The notes: generated by a model not told the origin, from the letters alone. DNA of 64,000 bases from Hymenobacter cheonanensis (GCF_030581075.1 NZ_JAUQSW010000011.1:124001-188000), one strand, 5' to 3'; shown: positions 25,033 through 33,629, counted from the first letter of the stretch. Translations and numbers: made by a program.

Positions 25033-25847
25033 CTCAGGGTATCGACGGGTGCGACTCACCCGGCCAGGAAGCTTGTGGTATCGATAACTGGGGCTATAGT
25101 TGGGATAGTAATGGGTACACGACAAATCAGGCTTGTACGTATGTTGATGACCCGCCCGTGCCTGACCCAAATAGTGGAAATAGTGGATTTGATGCAACAA
25201 TTGACGACAATCAATTAAAGCCTTGTATGGTCGCCGTTTTGAGTGAATTGAAAGGATTGAGCGATGGTAGGATAGCAGATATAATAGCAAAATTTGCAGG
25301 GCAAAGCCCAACAAATTATAACTGGGTAGTAAAGGATGGTTCCCTGGCGCCAGGCACCAATGGTTCTACATCAAGTTATGATAGAAATGCCCATAGCGTA
25401 ACTACGGTATTCGATGCCAGTCAATTTCAGCAGGCTACTGATTTGTCAATTGCCCGGACTATAATACATGAGTCCATTCACGCTTATTTAGGTGCTTTTT
25501 TTGCTGATGACCCTAATCTGGCAAATGCTGCTTATTCCGATATGGTAATGGCTTATGCGACGCACATGAATAGCTCAGCTAATGATTTGCAGCATGATGA
25601 GATGGTGCGAGCGTGGGTACAGGATATTGCGGATGCACTACAACAATATGGTATAAATAAAGGCTATACATTACCTGCAAGCTTTTACGCGGCTTTAGCG
25701 TGGGGTGGTTTGGAAGGTACGCGAGCCTTTAAGAACCTCCCGGCAGCTGACCGAAATGCGATTCGAGATATCATTCTATCAGAATTAAATGGTACTGATT
25801 CTGTGGGAAATTCAAAATCGCCAAGTGGTAATTTAGCTGGATGCTAG
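25029..25847 (+). CDS. HExxH zincin-like domain, C-terminal part of the same gene
   Basis: As written the frame has 272 codons from ATG 25029, but open coding sequence in this frame extends back past 24900, so it is probably the 3' part of the lipoprotein gene before it. The N-terminal section is Cys-rich (Cys in VTVYTCYWQAFCEHNG, GIDGCDSPGQEACGIDNWGY, NQACTYV), followed by a linker and a helical domain with the zinc-binding motif HESIH in ARTIIHESIHAYLGAFF, then VMAYATHMNSSANDLQHDEM. The motif is that of gluzincin/SprT-like metallopeptidases; a third ligand could be His/Asp/Glu in the second segment. The DNA here is clearly more AT-rich than the 5' half, suggesting a different origin. As a surface lipoprotein the domain would face outward. 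Function unknown. Confidence 0.7.
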   Translation: MTQGIDGCDSPGQEACGIDNWGYSWDSNGYTTNQACTYVDDPPVPDPNSGNSGFDATIDDNQLKPCMVAVLSELKGLSDGRIADIIAKFAGQSPTNYNWVVKDGSLAPGTNGSTSSYDRNAHSVTTVFDASQFQQATDLSIARTIIHESIHAYLGAFFADDPNLANAAYSDMVMAYATHMNSSANDLQHDEMVRAWVQDIADALQQYGINKGYTLPASFYAALAWGGLEGTRAFKNLPAADRNAIRDIILSELNGTDSVGNSKSPSGNLAGC

Positions 25848-25876
25848 GTATCCTCTCACTAAACACCTAATTGACT

Positions 25877-26284
25877 ATGAATACTTTGAATTTCTGCTTT
25901 GTACTCGGTAGTTCTCTCGCCTTGTTGCTCCCTAATGCACAAAGCATTATAGTTGACTCAAGCCAAGTCTATGTTGAGTTAGCTTCGTATCAGGTACACT
26001 TCTTCAAAAGGCATACTGCAGCAAATCATCCAATTATAGTGGGTACTATCTACGATAGCCCATCTAAGAAAGCGCTTCCTAACCCCGCAATGGCTGTGCT
26101 GAATAATACCCAAGTGCATACAGACAGTGCAGGGCATTATGAAAAGGAAGTAAATCCTGGGGTATATACTGTAACTGGGAGAAATATATTTTATAAAAAT
26201 TTATCTGTTAATAAATTAATTATATCTTCAGGAGATTCAGTAGTAGTTGATTTTTACTTGCAGGGAGAATCAACAACGAATTAG
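25877..26284 (+). CDS. Secreted carboxypeptidase-regulatory-like protein
   Basis: The protein has about 135 residues. A signal peptide (NTLNFCFVLGSSLALLLPNA) is followed by one beta-sandwich domain with the CarboxypepD_reg pattern: VGTIYDSPSKKALPNPAMAV, TDSAGHYEKEVNPGVYTVTG, then a C-terminal strand with SGDSVVVDFYL. Such domains usually sit at the N-terminus of TonB receptors or as small stand-alone secreted modules; here nothing follows. The ATG at 25877 is preferred over TTG 25871. It lies 29 bases after the HExxH gene, shares its AT-rich composition, and was probably acquired and transcribed with it. The powerful terminator at 26325-26377 ends the unit. Confidence 0.75.
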   Translation: MNTLNFCFVLGSSLALLLPNAQSIIVDSSQVYVELASYQVHFFKRHTAANHPIIVGTIYDSPSKKALPNPAMAVLNNTQVHTDSAGHYEKEVNPGVYTVTGRNIFYKNLSVNKLIISSGDSVVVDFYLQGESTTN

Positions 26285-26324
26285 TTGTTGAATTTTTATT
26301 ATATTTAATTATTTTTTGAACACA

Positions 26325-26377
26325 TTTTTTATCAACAAAAAGACCCAGCATAGCTGGGTCTTTTTGTTGATAAAAAA
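26325..26377. terminator. Strong bidirectional intrinsic terminator
   Basis: Two 25-base arms (26325-26349 and 26353-26377) are perfect complements with a three-base loop. They contain AAAAAGACCCAGC and GCTGGGTCTTTTT and have T-runs on both strands. It separates the plus-strand insert from the convergent malic-enzyme gene. Confidence 0.93.
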
Positions 26378-26402
26378 TGTAGTAGATAATCTTGAGCCCC
26401 AG

Positions 26403-28673
26403 CTACAGCGCCTTGCCGTCGCGCTGGGCATCGACCACCGCAATGGCAGTCATGTTCACGATGTCGCGCACACTGGCCCCTAGCTGCAAGATGTGCACGG
26501 GCTTACGCATGCCCATCAGCACCGGCCCGATTACCTCCGAGCCGCCGATTTCCTGGAGCACCTTGTAGGCAATGTTGCCCGACTCTACATTAGGAAAAAT
26601 CAAGGTGTTGGCGCCTTTGGCGGCCAGGGGCGAGAAGCCGTAGTTTTCTTGCAGCAGCTGCGGGTTCAGGGCCACGTTGGCCTGCATTTCGCCGTCGATG
26701 AGCAGGTCGGGGTAGCGTTGCTTGGCCAGGTCGGTGGCGCGGCGGGTTTTCTCGGGCAGCGGCCCGGCGTTTGAGCCGAAGTTGGAGTAGCTGATAACGG
26801 CCACCCGCGGCTCGGCGTCGAAGAAGCGCACGGCCCTGGCCGAGAGGCCGATAATCTCCACCATTTCCTCGGCCGTGGGGTCGATGTTCACGGTAGTGTC
26901 GGCGAAGAAATACGGTCCTTTCTTGTTCTGAATAATGTACATCGACGACACCCGCTTGATGCCCTCGGCCGGCCCGATTACCTGCAAGGAGGGAATCAGG
27001 CTTTTGCCATAGTCTTTGGTGAGGCCCGTAATGCAGGCATCGGCGGCGCCGGTTTCCACCATCATGGCGGCGTAGTAGTTGCGCTCGCGCATCAGGCGGC
27101 GGCCTTCGTAGAGCGTGATGCCCCGGCGCTGGCGCTTCTGGTAGAGCAGCTCGGCGTAGTGGCCGCGGGTTTCTTCTTCCTGCAGAATATCAATAATTTC
27201 GCAGCCTTCCAGGTCGAGGTTATTTTCCTGGGCAATGGCCGCAATCTTCTCGTGCGACCCTAGCAGAATGGGGAAGGCAATGCCCTCGTCGCGCACGAGC
27301 TGCGCGGCCTTGAGAATCTTGTAGTTATCGGCCTCGGCAAATACCACGCGCTGGGGGTTGGAGCGTGCGGCCGAGGTGATGCGGTTCATCAGCTTGCGGT
27401 CGAGGCCGAGGCGGGCGCGTAGCTCATCTTCATACGCCTGCCAGTCTTCGATGGGGCGGCGGGCCACGCCGCTTTCCATCGCTGCCCTCGCCACGGCCGG
27501 CGAGATACTCGTAATCAGGCGCGGGTCGAGCGGCTTCGGAATGAGGTAGGTGCGGCCAAAAGCCAGCGTGTTGTCGCCGTAGGCGTTGTTCACGATGTCG
27601 GGCACGGGCTCCTTGCTCAGCTCGGCCAGCGCGTGCACGGCGGCCAGCTTCATGGCCTCGTTTATCTCGGTGGCCCGCACATCCAAAGCGCCCCGGAAAA
27701 TGTAGGGGAAGCCCAATACGTTGTTCACCTGGTTGGGGTGGTCCGTGCGGCCGGTGGCCATAATGAGGTCGGGCCGGGTACCCATCGCCAGGTCGTAAGC
27801 GATTTCGGGGTCGGGGTTGGCCAGGGCAAACACGATGGGGTCCTGGGCCATGTGCAGCAGCAGCTCGGCGGGCAGCACATTGGCGGCCGAAAGCCCCAGA
27901 AACACGTCGGCCCCCACCAGCGCTTCGGCTAGGGTCGAGATGGGCCGCTGGGTGGCAAACTGCATCTGCATATCGGCCAGGTTGGTGCGGACGGGGTTGA
28001 TAATACCGTCTTTATCAAAGACAACCACGTTTTCCTTGCGCACGCCCAGCGCCAGGTACAGCCGCAGGCACGACACGGCCGCCGCGCCCGCGCCGCTCAC
28101 CACCAGCTGAATGTCCTCAATCTTCTTGCCCACGAGTTCGAGCGCGTTCAGCAGCGCGGCCGAGGTAATAATGGCCGTGCCGTGCTGGTCGTCGTGCATC
28201 AGCGGGATGTTCATCAGCTCGCGCAGCTCCGTTTCGATGCGGAAGCACTCGGGCGCCTTGATGTCCTCCAGGTTGATGCCGCCGAAGGTGGGCTCCAGCG
28301 CTTTTACAATGCGAATAAACTCGTCGGGGTCGCTGGCATCAATCTCAATATCAAAGCAATCGATACCCGCAAACTTCTTGAACAGTACGCCCTTGCCTTC
28401 CATCACGGGCTTGCTGGCGGCGGGGCCAATGTTGCCCAGGCCCAGCACCGCCGTGCCGTTGCTGATAACGGCCACCAGGTTGCCCTTGGCCGTGTACTTG
28501 TACACGTCGTCGGGGTTTTTGGCGATTTCCTTGCACGGCTCAGCCACGCCCGGCGAGTAAGCCAGCGCCAAGTCGAGCTGGGTACTGACGGGCTTGGTGG
28601 GCACCACCTCAATCTTGCCCTGGGGGCTTTGTTCGTGGTAAGCTAGGGCGTCTTCTCGGTTAATTTTGAGCAT
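26403..28673 (-). CDS. maeB: NADP-dependent malic enzyme with phosphotransacetylase-like domain
   Basis: The protein has 756 residues, normal for MaeB. It decarboxylates malate to pyruvate and produces NADPH. The malic-enzyme part covers about 1-425: LALAYSPGVAEPCKEIA, IGPAASKPVMEGKGVLFKKF, FDIEIDASDPDEFI, the metal-site segment MHDDQHGTAIITSAALLNAL, and the nucleotide-binding VVSGAGAAAVSCLRL. The C-terminal part (about 430-756) is homologous to phosphate acetyltransferase (RVVFAEADNYKILKAAQ, CITGLTKDY, GPLPEKTRRATDLAKQ, NTLIFPNVESGNIAYK) and in this family is regulatory, binding acetyl-CoA. The ATG at 28673 (MLKINREDALAYHE) is right; 58 upstream codons do not match. It follows the lytic transglycosylase gene on the same strand, about 180 bases apart. 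Confidence 0.96.
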   Translation of the reverse strand: MLKINREDALAYHEQSPQGKIEVVPTKPVSTQLDLALAYSPGVAEPCKEIAKNPDDVYKYTAKGNLVAVISNGTAVLGLGNIGPAASKPVMEGKGVLFKKFAGIDCFDIEIDASDPDEFIRIVKALEPTFGGINLEDIKAPECFRIETELRELMNIPLMHDDQHGTAIITSAALLNALELVGKKIEDIQLVVSGAGAAAVSCLRLYLALGVRKENVVVFDKDGIINPVRTNLADMQMQFATQRPISTLAEALVGADVFLGLSAANVLPAELLLHMAQDPIVFALANPDPEIAYDLAMGTRPDLIMATGRTDHPNQVNNVLGFPYIFRGALDVRATEINEAMKLAAVHALAELSKEPVPDIVNNAYGDNTLAFGRTYLIPKPLDPRLITSISPAVARAAMESGVARRPIEDWQAYEDELRARLGLDRKLMNRITSAARSNPQRVVFAEADNYKILKAAQLVRDEGIAFPILLGSHEKIAAIAQENNLDLEGCEIIDILQEEETRGHYAELLYQKRQRRGITLYEGRRLMRERNYYAAMMVETGAADACITGLTKDYGKSLIPSLQVIGPAEGIKRVSSMYIIQNKKGPYFFADTTVNIDPTAEEMVEIIGLSARAVRFFDAEPRVAVISYSNFGSNAGPLPEKTRRATDLAKQRYPDLLIDGEMQANVALNPQLLQENYGFSPLAAKGANTLIFPNVESGNIAYKVLQEIGGSEVIGPVLMGMRKPVHILQLGASVRDIVNMTAIAVVDAQRDGKAL

Positions 28674-28854
28674 GGGAATTGGCAAAGGGTTCTCGGGCGC
28701 GAGGCCGCAAGTTCCGGCTAAAATGCCGGATTGCCGGCACCGCCCCTGCCATTGCTTAAGCCCCCATCGAAGTAGTAATCTGCCGGTAAGCGAGTTAGCC
28801 CATGCAGTACCGTTTTTTTGTTTGGCAGGCGTAAGCCCGACGGCCACTAAGCCC

Positions 28855-31104
28855 CTAGCTGGCCTGCACCACCAGTTTCTGGCCCAGCTTCACGTCGTCC
28901 GTCGTCAGGTGGTTAAGGCGCCGCAGCTCCTGCACGCTCACCTTAAAGCGCCGCGAAATGTTGTACAGCGTGTCGCCGGCCTGCACGGTGTGGGTGCTGA
29001 AATGCGGCTCGGGCCGCTCAGATGTCACAGCCCGTACCGGGCGCGTAGCGGCTACGGCATCGGCCGCTGCCGGCGCGCTAAAACGCAGCCGCTGGCCCGC
29101 CAGCACGGTTTCGCCGGGCAGCTGGTTCCAGGCGCGCACCTGCGCCACCGATACGCCCCGCGCCCGCGCCAGGTGGGTGAGGTCGTCGCCCGGCCGCACG
29201 GTGTATAATTCACTTTTAGCCAGCGGCGCGGCCGGCGCGGGCTTAGCCGCTACTAGCACTTCGGGGGCGGCAGTTTCGTGGGCGGCGGTGGCTAGCCCCT
29301 TGCTACGGCTGCGGCGGGTAGGAGCGGGGGGCGCCAGGGTATCGGCGCTGGCCGCGGCTTCGTCTGCCTCGGGGGTAGTGTCGGGCCGGGCCGCTGCTTC
29401 GGCCGCCAGCCGCTGGGCTTTCTCCTGGGCAGCAGCGGCCTTGGCTAGGGCTGCCGCCCGGAAAATGGCTTGCTGCTGCTGCGCTACGAGGCGGGCCGCC
29501 TGCTGCTTTTGGGCGCGTAACAGTTCTTTAGCTTGCGCGGCCTCGCGCTGCGCAATGCTCTGCGCTTCGCGGGCATACCGGGCGTTGGCCGCTGCCAGGG
29601 CCTGCACTGCGCTATCGGCGGGTGCTACGTGGCGGGGCACGGCCGGCAACGGGGTACTGGCAATAATGGCCGGCGCCTCGGCCGGCGGCAGGGGCACAAA
29701 TACCACTAATTCGCGGCCCGGCCGCAGGGTGGCGTGCTTGGGCAGGTCATTCCAGCGGCGCACCTGGGCGGGGCTGACCTCAAATTTCTCGGCCACGGTG
29801 GCTACCGTCTGGCCCCGGCGCACGGTGTAGTGCACACGGCGCGAGCGGGGCGCGGCCTCCGCGCTGGCCGAGCGCGGGCCACTGGTAGCGGCCAGGGCAT
29901 CATGCCCCAGCCAGGGCGTGGTGCCGGCCAGCCACACTTGCCGGCTGGGCAGCGGCTGCGGCAGCTCGGTGGCCGGCTGGCAGTAGGCCAGCAGCGTGGC
30001 GCGGTCTACGTCGCCCAGGTGCTCGCGGGCGGCGCTGGGGTAGCGCAGCACGTAGGGGCGGTAGCCGGCGGGGAGCCCGCCGTGGCGCACCTCGGGGTTG
30101 TAGCGCCCCAGCGTTAGCGAATCGGTGTAGCCCAGGGCGCGGCTCAGGCGGCGCAGGTCCAGGGCCTGGCCGCGCAGGCCTAGCGTATCGAGGGGCTCGT
30201 AGCGCTCGTAGCGCAGGGCCGGGTCGTTGAGGCTATGCTGAGGCGCGTACTTCATGGCGTACATGATGGCCGTGAAGGTGGGCACGTAGTTGCGGGTTTC
30301 GGCCGGCAGGTGCGGGTACAGCTCCCAGAAATTGCGCTTGCCGGTTTTGCGCATCACGCGCTGCATGTTGCCTGCGCCCCAGTTGTAGGCCGCCAGCACC
30401 AGTTCCCAGTCGTGAAACACGCCGTAGAGGTAGCGCAAATGCTTGCAGGCCGCCTCGGTGGCTTTTTCGGGGTGCATGCGCTCATCCACCCATTCGTCGC
30501 GCTTCAGGCGCAGGTCGCCGGCCGTAGGGGGCATAAACTGCCAGAGGCCCACCGCGCCCACCGGCGACTTAGCCGTCGGTATCAGCGCCGATTCTACCAC
30601 GGCCAGGTATTTCAGCTCCTGCGGTAAATTGTACTGCGCCAGGTATTTCTCAAACGTCGGAAAATAAAACTGCTCCCGCTCCAGCACGCGCTGGGTGTAG
30701 CCGCGCTGCCGCTCGGTAAAGAGCCGCACGTAGGCTAGCACGGCCGTGTTAAATTGGTGCGGGGCAGCCGTTTCAATGCAGCCCATGCGGTCGTTCACCG
30801 TTTCGTAGAGCGTGGCGGGCGTTTGCAGCCACACCAGCCTGGCCGAGTCCACGGCCGGCTCTTCCAGCGGCTCGGCGGCCAGCGAGTCGAGTGTAGCGGC
30901 GGGCAACTCCACTACCTGCCGAATGGTATCGCCCGGAATAAGCGTCGATTGGGGCGGCTGGGCCGTTTCGTGCCGCCGGTGCGGCACCCGCTGCGCCACG
31001 GCCGGCACACTGCCCAGTGTGAGGGCTAGCAGCAACAACCGCCGCGCCAGGGGCGGCTTGCGCAGGCTAAGGGCGGGCGCGGGCAGTTGCTGTAAAGCTT
31101 TCAT
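28855..31104 (-). CDS. MltD-like membrane-bound lytic transglycosylase with three LysM domains
   Basis: The protein has 749 residues. A signal peptide (LARRLLLLALTLGSVPAVAQ) leads to a transglycosylase domain at about 145-285: the catalytic Glu171 is in YLAVVESALIPTAKSPVGAV, followed by GLWQFMPPTAGDLRLK and LAAYNWGAGNMQRVMRKTGK. Three LysM modules lie at about 424-470, 632-678 and 703-749 (VHYTVRRGQTVATVA, LYTVRPGDDLTHLA, THTVQAGDTLYNIS) and bind peptidoglycan. The Ala/Gln-rich stretch about 515-590 between the first two is predicted to be coiled coil. The enzyme cleaves glycan strands to make 1,6-anhydro ends during wall turnover. I see no lipobox Cys, so it is likely periplasmic rather than lipid-anchored. 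Upstream is the gatA terminator. Confidence 0.93.
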   Translation of the reverse strand: MKALQQLPAPALSLRKPPLARRLLLLALTLGSVPAVAQRVPHRRHETAQPPQSTLIPGDTIRQVVELPAATLDSLAAEPLEEPAVDSARLVWLQTPATLYETVNDRMGCIETAAPHQFNTAVLAYVRLFTERQRGYTQRVLEREQFYFPTFEKYLAQYNLPQELKYLAVVESALIPTAKSPVGAVGLWQFMPPTAGDLRLKRDEWVDERMHPEKATEAACKHLRYLYGVFHDWELVLAAYNWGAGNMQRVMRKTGKRNFWELYPHLPAETRNYVPTFTAIMYAMKYAPQHSLNDPALRYERYEPLDTLGLRGQALDLRRLSRALGYTDSLTLGRYNPEVRHGGLPAGYRPYVLRYPSAAREHLGDVDRATLLAYCQPATELPQPLPSRQVWLAGTTPWLGHDALAATSGPRSASAEAAPRSRRVHYTVRRGQTVATVAEKFEVSPAQVRRWNDLPKHATLRPGRELVVFVPLPPAEAPAIIASTPLPAVPRHVAPADSAVQALAAANARYAREAQSIAQREAAQAKELLRAQKQQAARLVAQQQQAIFRAAALAKAAAAQEKAQRLAAEAAARPDTTPEADEAAASADTLAPPAPTRRSRSKGLATAAHETAAPEVLVAAKPAPAAPLAKSELYTVRPGDDLTHLARARGVSVAQVRAWNQLPGETVLAGQRLRFSAPAAADAVAATRPVRAVTSERPEPHFSTHTVQAGDTLYNISRRFKVSVQELRRLNHLTTDDVKLGQKLVVQAS

Positions 31105-31148
31105 AGGGCTAAGGTAAATGACAATTACTGAACAACCTAACTAAAACG

Positions 31149-31193
31149 AGAGGCGCAACAGTACGGCTGACTGGCCGGTACTGTTGCGCCTCT
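31149..31193 (-). terminator. Probable terminator of the tatA-tatA-gatA operon
   Basis: AGAGGCGCAACAGTAC (31149-31164) pairs perfectly with GTACTGTTGCGCCTCT (31178-31193). On the minus strand CGTTTTAG follows, a modest T-run. It lies 28 bases after the gatA stop. Confidence 0.7.
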
Positions 31194-31220
31194 GCGTTCT
31201 TGCTAAAGCGGCTGGCTAAT

Positions 31221-32657
31221 TTAGTTGGCGGCTTCTACGGTGGTTAAAGTGCCGGCAAAAGCCAGTAAATCAGCCTCCCGGAAGGCACCACTCAGTATCT
31301 GCAAGCCAATCGGCAGCCCTTCGTTATCGGCCCCGGCCGGAATCGAAATGGCTGGCACACCAGCCAGCGAAGCCTGCACCGTAAAAATGTCGGCTAGGTA
31401 CATCGAAACCGGGTCTTGCTTCTCTCCAATCTTAAACGCCGTGGTGGGCGTAGTGGGCAGCACCAAGAAATCGTACTGGCGCAGCAGCTCATCGGTTTTC
31501 TCTTTGATGAGCCGGCGCACGCGCTGGGCCTTGGTGTAGTACGCGTCGTAGTAGCTGGCGCTCAACACAAAGGTGCCCAGCATGATACGGCGCTGCACCT
31601 CGGGCCCGAAGCCCTGGGCCCGGGTCTTTTTATAGAGCGATTCCAGGTCCGTGACATCGGGCGCGCGGAAGCCGTACTTTACGCCATCGAAGCGCGACAG
31701 GTTGGAGCTAGCCTCGGCCGTGGTGAGGATGTAGTAAGTCGGAATCATCTCCTCCAGCAGCGGAAACTCTACTGCTTCTACCACGTGGCCGTGGCTGCGC
31801 AGCGTGTCGAGCGTGTGCTCCAAGGCGTTGTGCACTTCGGGCTGCAAGCCTGGCCGGTCGATGGCATTGGCGATGTAGCCGATGCGGTACTGCGCGGCGG
31901 GGACTAGCAGCTCGCTGTAGGCGGGCACGGGCTCCTGGCTGGCGGTGCTGTCGTAGCCATCGGGCCCGGCCATCACTTCCAGCAGGCGGGCGGCGTCTTC
32001 GATAGAGTGCGTAATTGGCCCAATCTGGTCAAACGACGAAGCAAAGGCCACCAACCCGTAGCGCGAAATGCGCGAGTAAGTCGGCTTCAGCCCAATAACG
32101 CCGCAGAACGCCGCCGGCTGCCGCACCGAGCCGCCCGTATCGGAGCCGATGGAGGCCAGGCACATATCGGCCTGCACCGCCACGGCCGAGCCGCCGCTGC
32201 TGCCGCCCGGCACCCGGCTAGGGTCCTGGGCATTGCGCACCACGCCAAAGGCCGAGTTCTCGTTCGAGCCGCCCATGGCAAACTCGTCGCAGTTCTGGCG
32301 GCCGATAAAAATGGCGTCCTCAGCCAGCAGGCGCTGCACGGCCGTGCCCGTAAAGAGCGATTTAAAGCCGTCGAGAATGCGCGAGCTGCTTTGCAGCGAG
32401 TGGCCCTGGTAGGCGAGCACGTCTTTGAGGCCGATAACCATACCAGCAAGCTTGCCGGCGGCGCCCTGGGCTAGCTTTTCATCGACGGCGGCGGCCTGCT
32501 GGCGGGCCTCATCGGCCCATACTTCCAGAAACACGTTTAGCTCCGCGTTGCGTTGGGCGATGTTATCGAGGTAATACTCAACGAGCTGGCGGCAGGACGT
32601 AGTGCCCGCCGCCAGCTCGCGCTGAATTTCCGAAAGGGAAGAAAACAGAGGTTTCAA
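31221..32657 (-). CDS. gatA: Glutamyl/aspartyl-tRNA amidotransferase subunit A
   Basis: The protein has 478 residues. It releases ammonia from glutamine for GatB, which converts Glu-tRNA(Gln) and Asp-tRNA(Asn) to the amidated forms. The amidase-signature triad is complete: Lys78 (VIGLKDVLAYQGH), Ser153 (PGGSSGGSAVAV) and the nucleophile Ser177 (GSDTGGSVRQPAAFCG). Conserved RQNCDEFAMGGSNENSAFG and SFDQIGPITHSIEDAARLL confirm GatA over other amidases. gatB and gatC are not in the window. It starts three bases after the stop of a tatA gene, so the tatA-tatA-gatA arrangement is an operon, with a terminator hairpin behind it. GatA is not linked to Tat in function; this is likely just shared transcription. 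Confidence 0.96.
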   Translation of the reverse strand: MKPLFSSLSEIQRELAAGTTSCRQLVEYYLDNIAQRNAELNVFLEVWADEARQQAAAVDEKLAQGAAGKLAGMVIGLKDVLAYQGHSLQSSSRILDGFKSLFTGTAVQRLLAEDAIFIGRQNCDEFAMGGSNENSAFGVVRNAQDPSRVPGGSSGGSAVAVQADMCLASIGSDTGGSVRQPAAFCGVIGLKPTYSRISRYGLVAFASSFDQIGPITHSIEDAARLLEVMAGPDGYDSTASQEPVPAYSELLVPAAQYRIGYIANAIDRPGLQPEVHNALEHTLDTLRSHGHVVEAVEFPLLEEMIPTYYILTTAEASSNLSRFDGVKYGFRAPDVTDLESLYKKTRAQGFGPEVQRRIMLGTFVLSASYYDAYYTKAQRVRRLIKEKTDELLRQYDFLVLPTTPTTAFKIGEKQDPVSMYLADIFTVQASLAGVPAISIPAGADNEGLPIGLQILSGAFREADLLAFAGTLTTVEAAN

Positions 32658-32660
32658 ATC

Positions 32661-33122
32661 TTATACTTCGGTTGATGGCTGGTCGAGGCGGGGCCGCGTA
32701 CCGGGCACGCCATCGGCCGTGGGCGGAATGGGGATGCTCTGGTGGTAGGTCGGCTGGGCCGCCGCAGGCAAATCTACGGCACCCGGCGCAGTATAGTCGG
32801 CCACGGGCGCTACATAATCGCCCGAGAGGGGGGTAGCCGGGGCTTGCGACGGGTAGCCCGGTTGCTGCGGGTAACCCTGGTTGGGCTGGTTAGGGTTGTA
32901 AGGCTGGTTAGCATTATACCCCTGGTTGGGGTTGGGCTGGCCGGCACGCTCAAACTCATTGCGAATTTCGCTGCTAGCGTCCTTAAACTCCCGAATGCCT
33001 TTGCCCAGGCCGCGGGCCAGCTCCGGAATCTTATTGGCGCCAAAGAAAATGAGGATGACGACCATAATCAGAATCAGCTCGGAGCCGCCGATGTCGCCTA
33101 AGAAAAGCAGGGGAGAATTCAT
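32661..33122 (-). CDS. tatA: TatA/TatE-like protein with a low-complexity C-terminal tail
   Basis: The protein has 153 residues. A short N-terminus is followed by the transmembrane helix (about 14-28; ELILIMVVILIFFGANKIPE) with the conserved FGxxKxPEL hinge and the amphipathic helix (LARGLGKGIREFKDASSEIR). TatA makes the pore through which TatC-bound folded proteins with RR signals cross the inner membrane. After the functional part (about 1-60), the rest is an unusual tail of Asn/Gln/Pro/Tyr/Gly repeats (NQGYNANQPYNPNQPNQGYP). Typical TatA is about 60-90 residues, so the tail doubles the length. No tatC is present in the window. It sits 43 bases after a paralogue and three before gatA. Confidence 0.92.
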   Translation of the reverse strand: MNSPLLFLGDIGGSELILIMVVILIFFGANKIPELARGLGKGIREFKDASSEIRNEFERAGQPNPNQGYNANQPYNPNQPNQGYPQQPGYPSQAPATPLSGDYVAPVADYTAPGAVDLPAAAQPTYHQSIPIPPTADGVPGTRPRLDQPSTEV

Positions 33123-33165
33123 GCGTATTGAAAAATAAAAGCGGGAGATAAGCCAGGTTAATTAC

Positions 33166-33558
33166 CTAGCTAGCGGGGGTATTGTTGGGGTTGTAAGGCG
33201 CCTGGGGCACCTGGCCGTACTGCTGGGGGTTGCCGTTGGGGTTGTAGGCCGTGGGCGGCTGCGGCTGCTGGGGGTAGCCATTTTGGGCATATTGCTGCGG
33301 CTGTTGCTGGCTGTAGCCAGGTTGCTGCGGGTAGCCGCCTTGGTTGCCTTGGTTGTAGCCGGGCTGCTGGTTGTAGTTGGGGTTATGGGGCTGCTGCGGC
33401 TCGGGGTTGCTGGCATCCTTAAACTCGCGCACACCCTGGCCCACACCCCGAAACAGTTCCGGAATCCGCTTTGCTCCGAAGAACAGCACCAAAACGAAAA
33501 TAATAAAAATGACCGTTTTCGGATTGCCTAAAAACAGAAACAGCGCGGTTAGTAGCAT
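33166..33558 (-). CDS. tatA: TatA-like protein, paralogue with a Tyr/Gln/Pro-rich tail
   Basis: The protein has 130 residues. The start is the ATG at 33558 (MLLTALFLFLGNPKTVIF); the 44 codons before it overlap the promoter box 33630-33637. The membrane helix (TVIFIIFVLVLFFGAKRIPE) and amphipathic helix (LFRGVGQGVREFKDASN) are standard, and the FGAKRIPEL hinge is shared with its neighbour 43 bases downstream. The C-terminal 70 residues are repetitive (NQQPGYNQGNQGGYPQQPGY, then QPQQYAQNGYPQQPQPPT). It probably acts with the second TatA in Tat export, but two tailed TatA copies side by side could be specialised. No catalytic function. Confidence 0.92.
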   Translation of the reverse strand: MLLTALFLFLGNPKTVIFIIFVLVLFFGAKRIPELFRGVGQGVREFKDASNPEPQQPHNPNYNQQPGYNQGNQGGYPQQPGYSQQQPQQYAQNGYPQQPQPPTAYNPNGNPQQYGQVPQAPYNPNNTPAS

Positions 33559-33629
33559 GGAAGGGAGGGCAGAATTGCCGCGGAAAGTGATGAAAACGAA
33601 GATACGAAAAAAAGGAGGCTTTGGACGGG

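Noticed and set aside
32880..33420. Tandem DNA repeat or CRISPR-like array in the tatA tails
   Set aside because: The repetition is at the level of amino acids (Asn/Gln/Tyr/Pro) with variable codons and unit length; there are no constant repeats with unique spacers.
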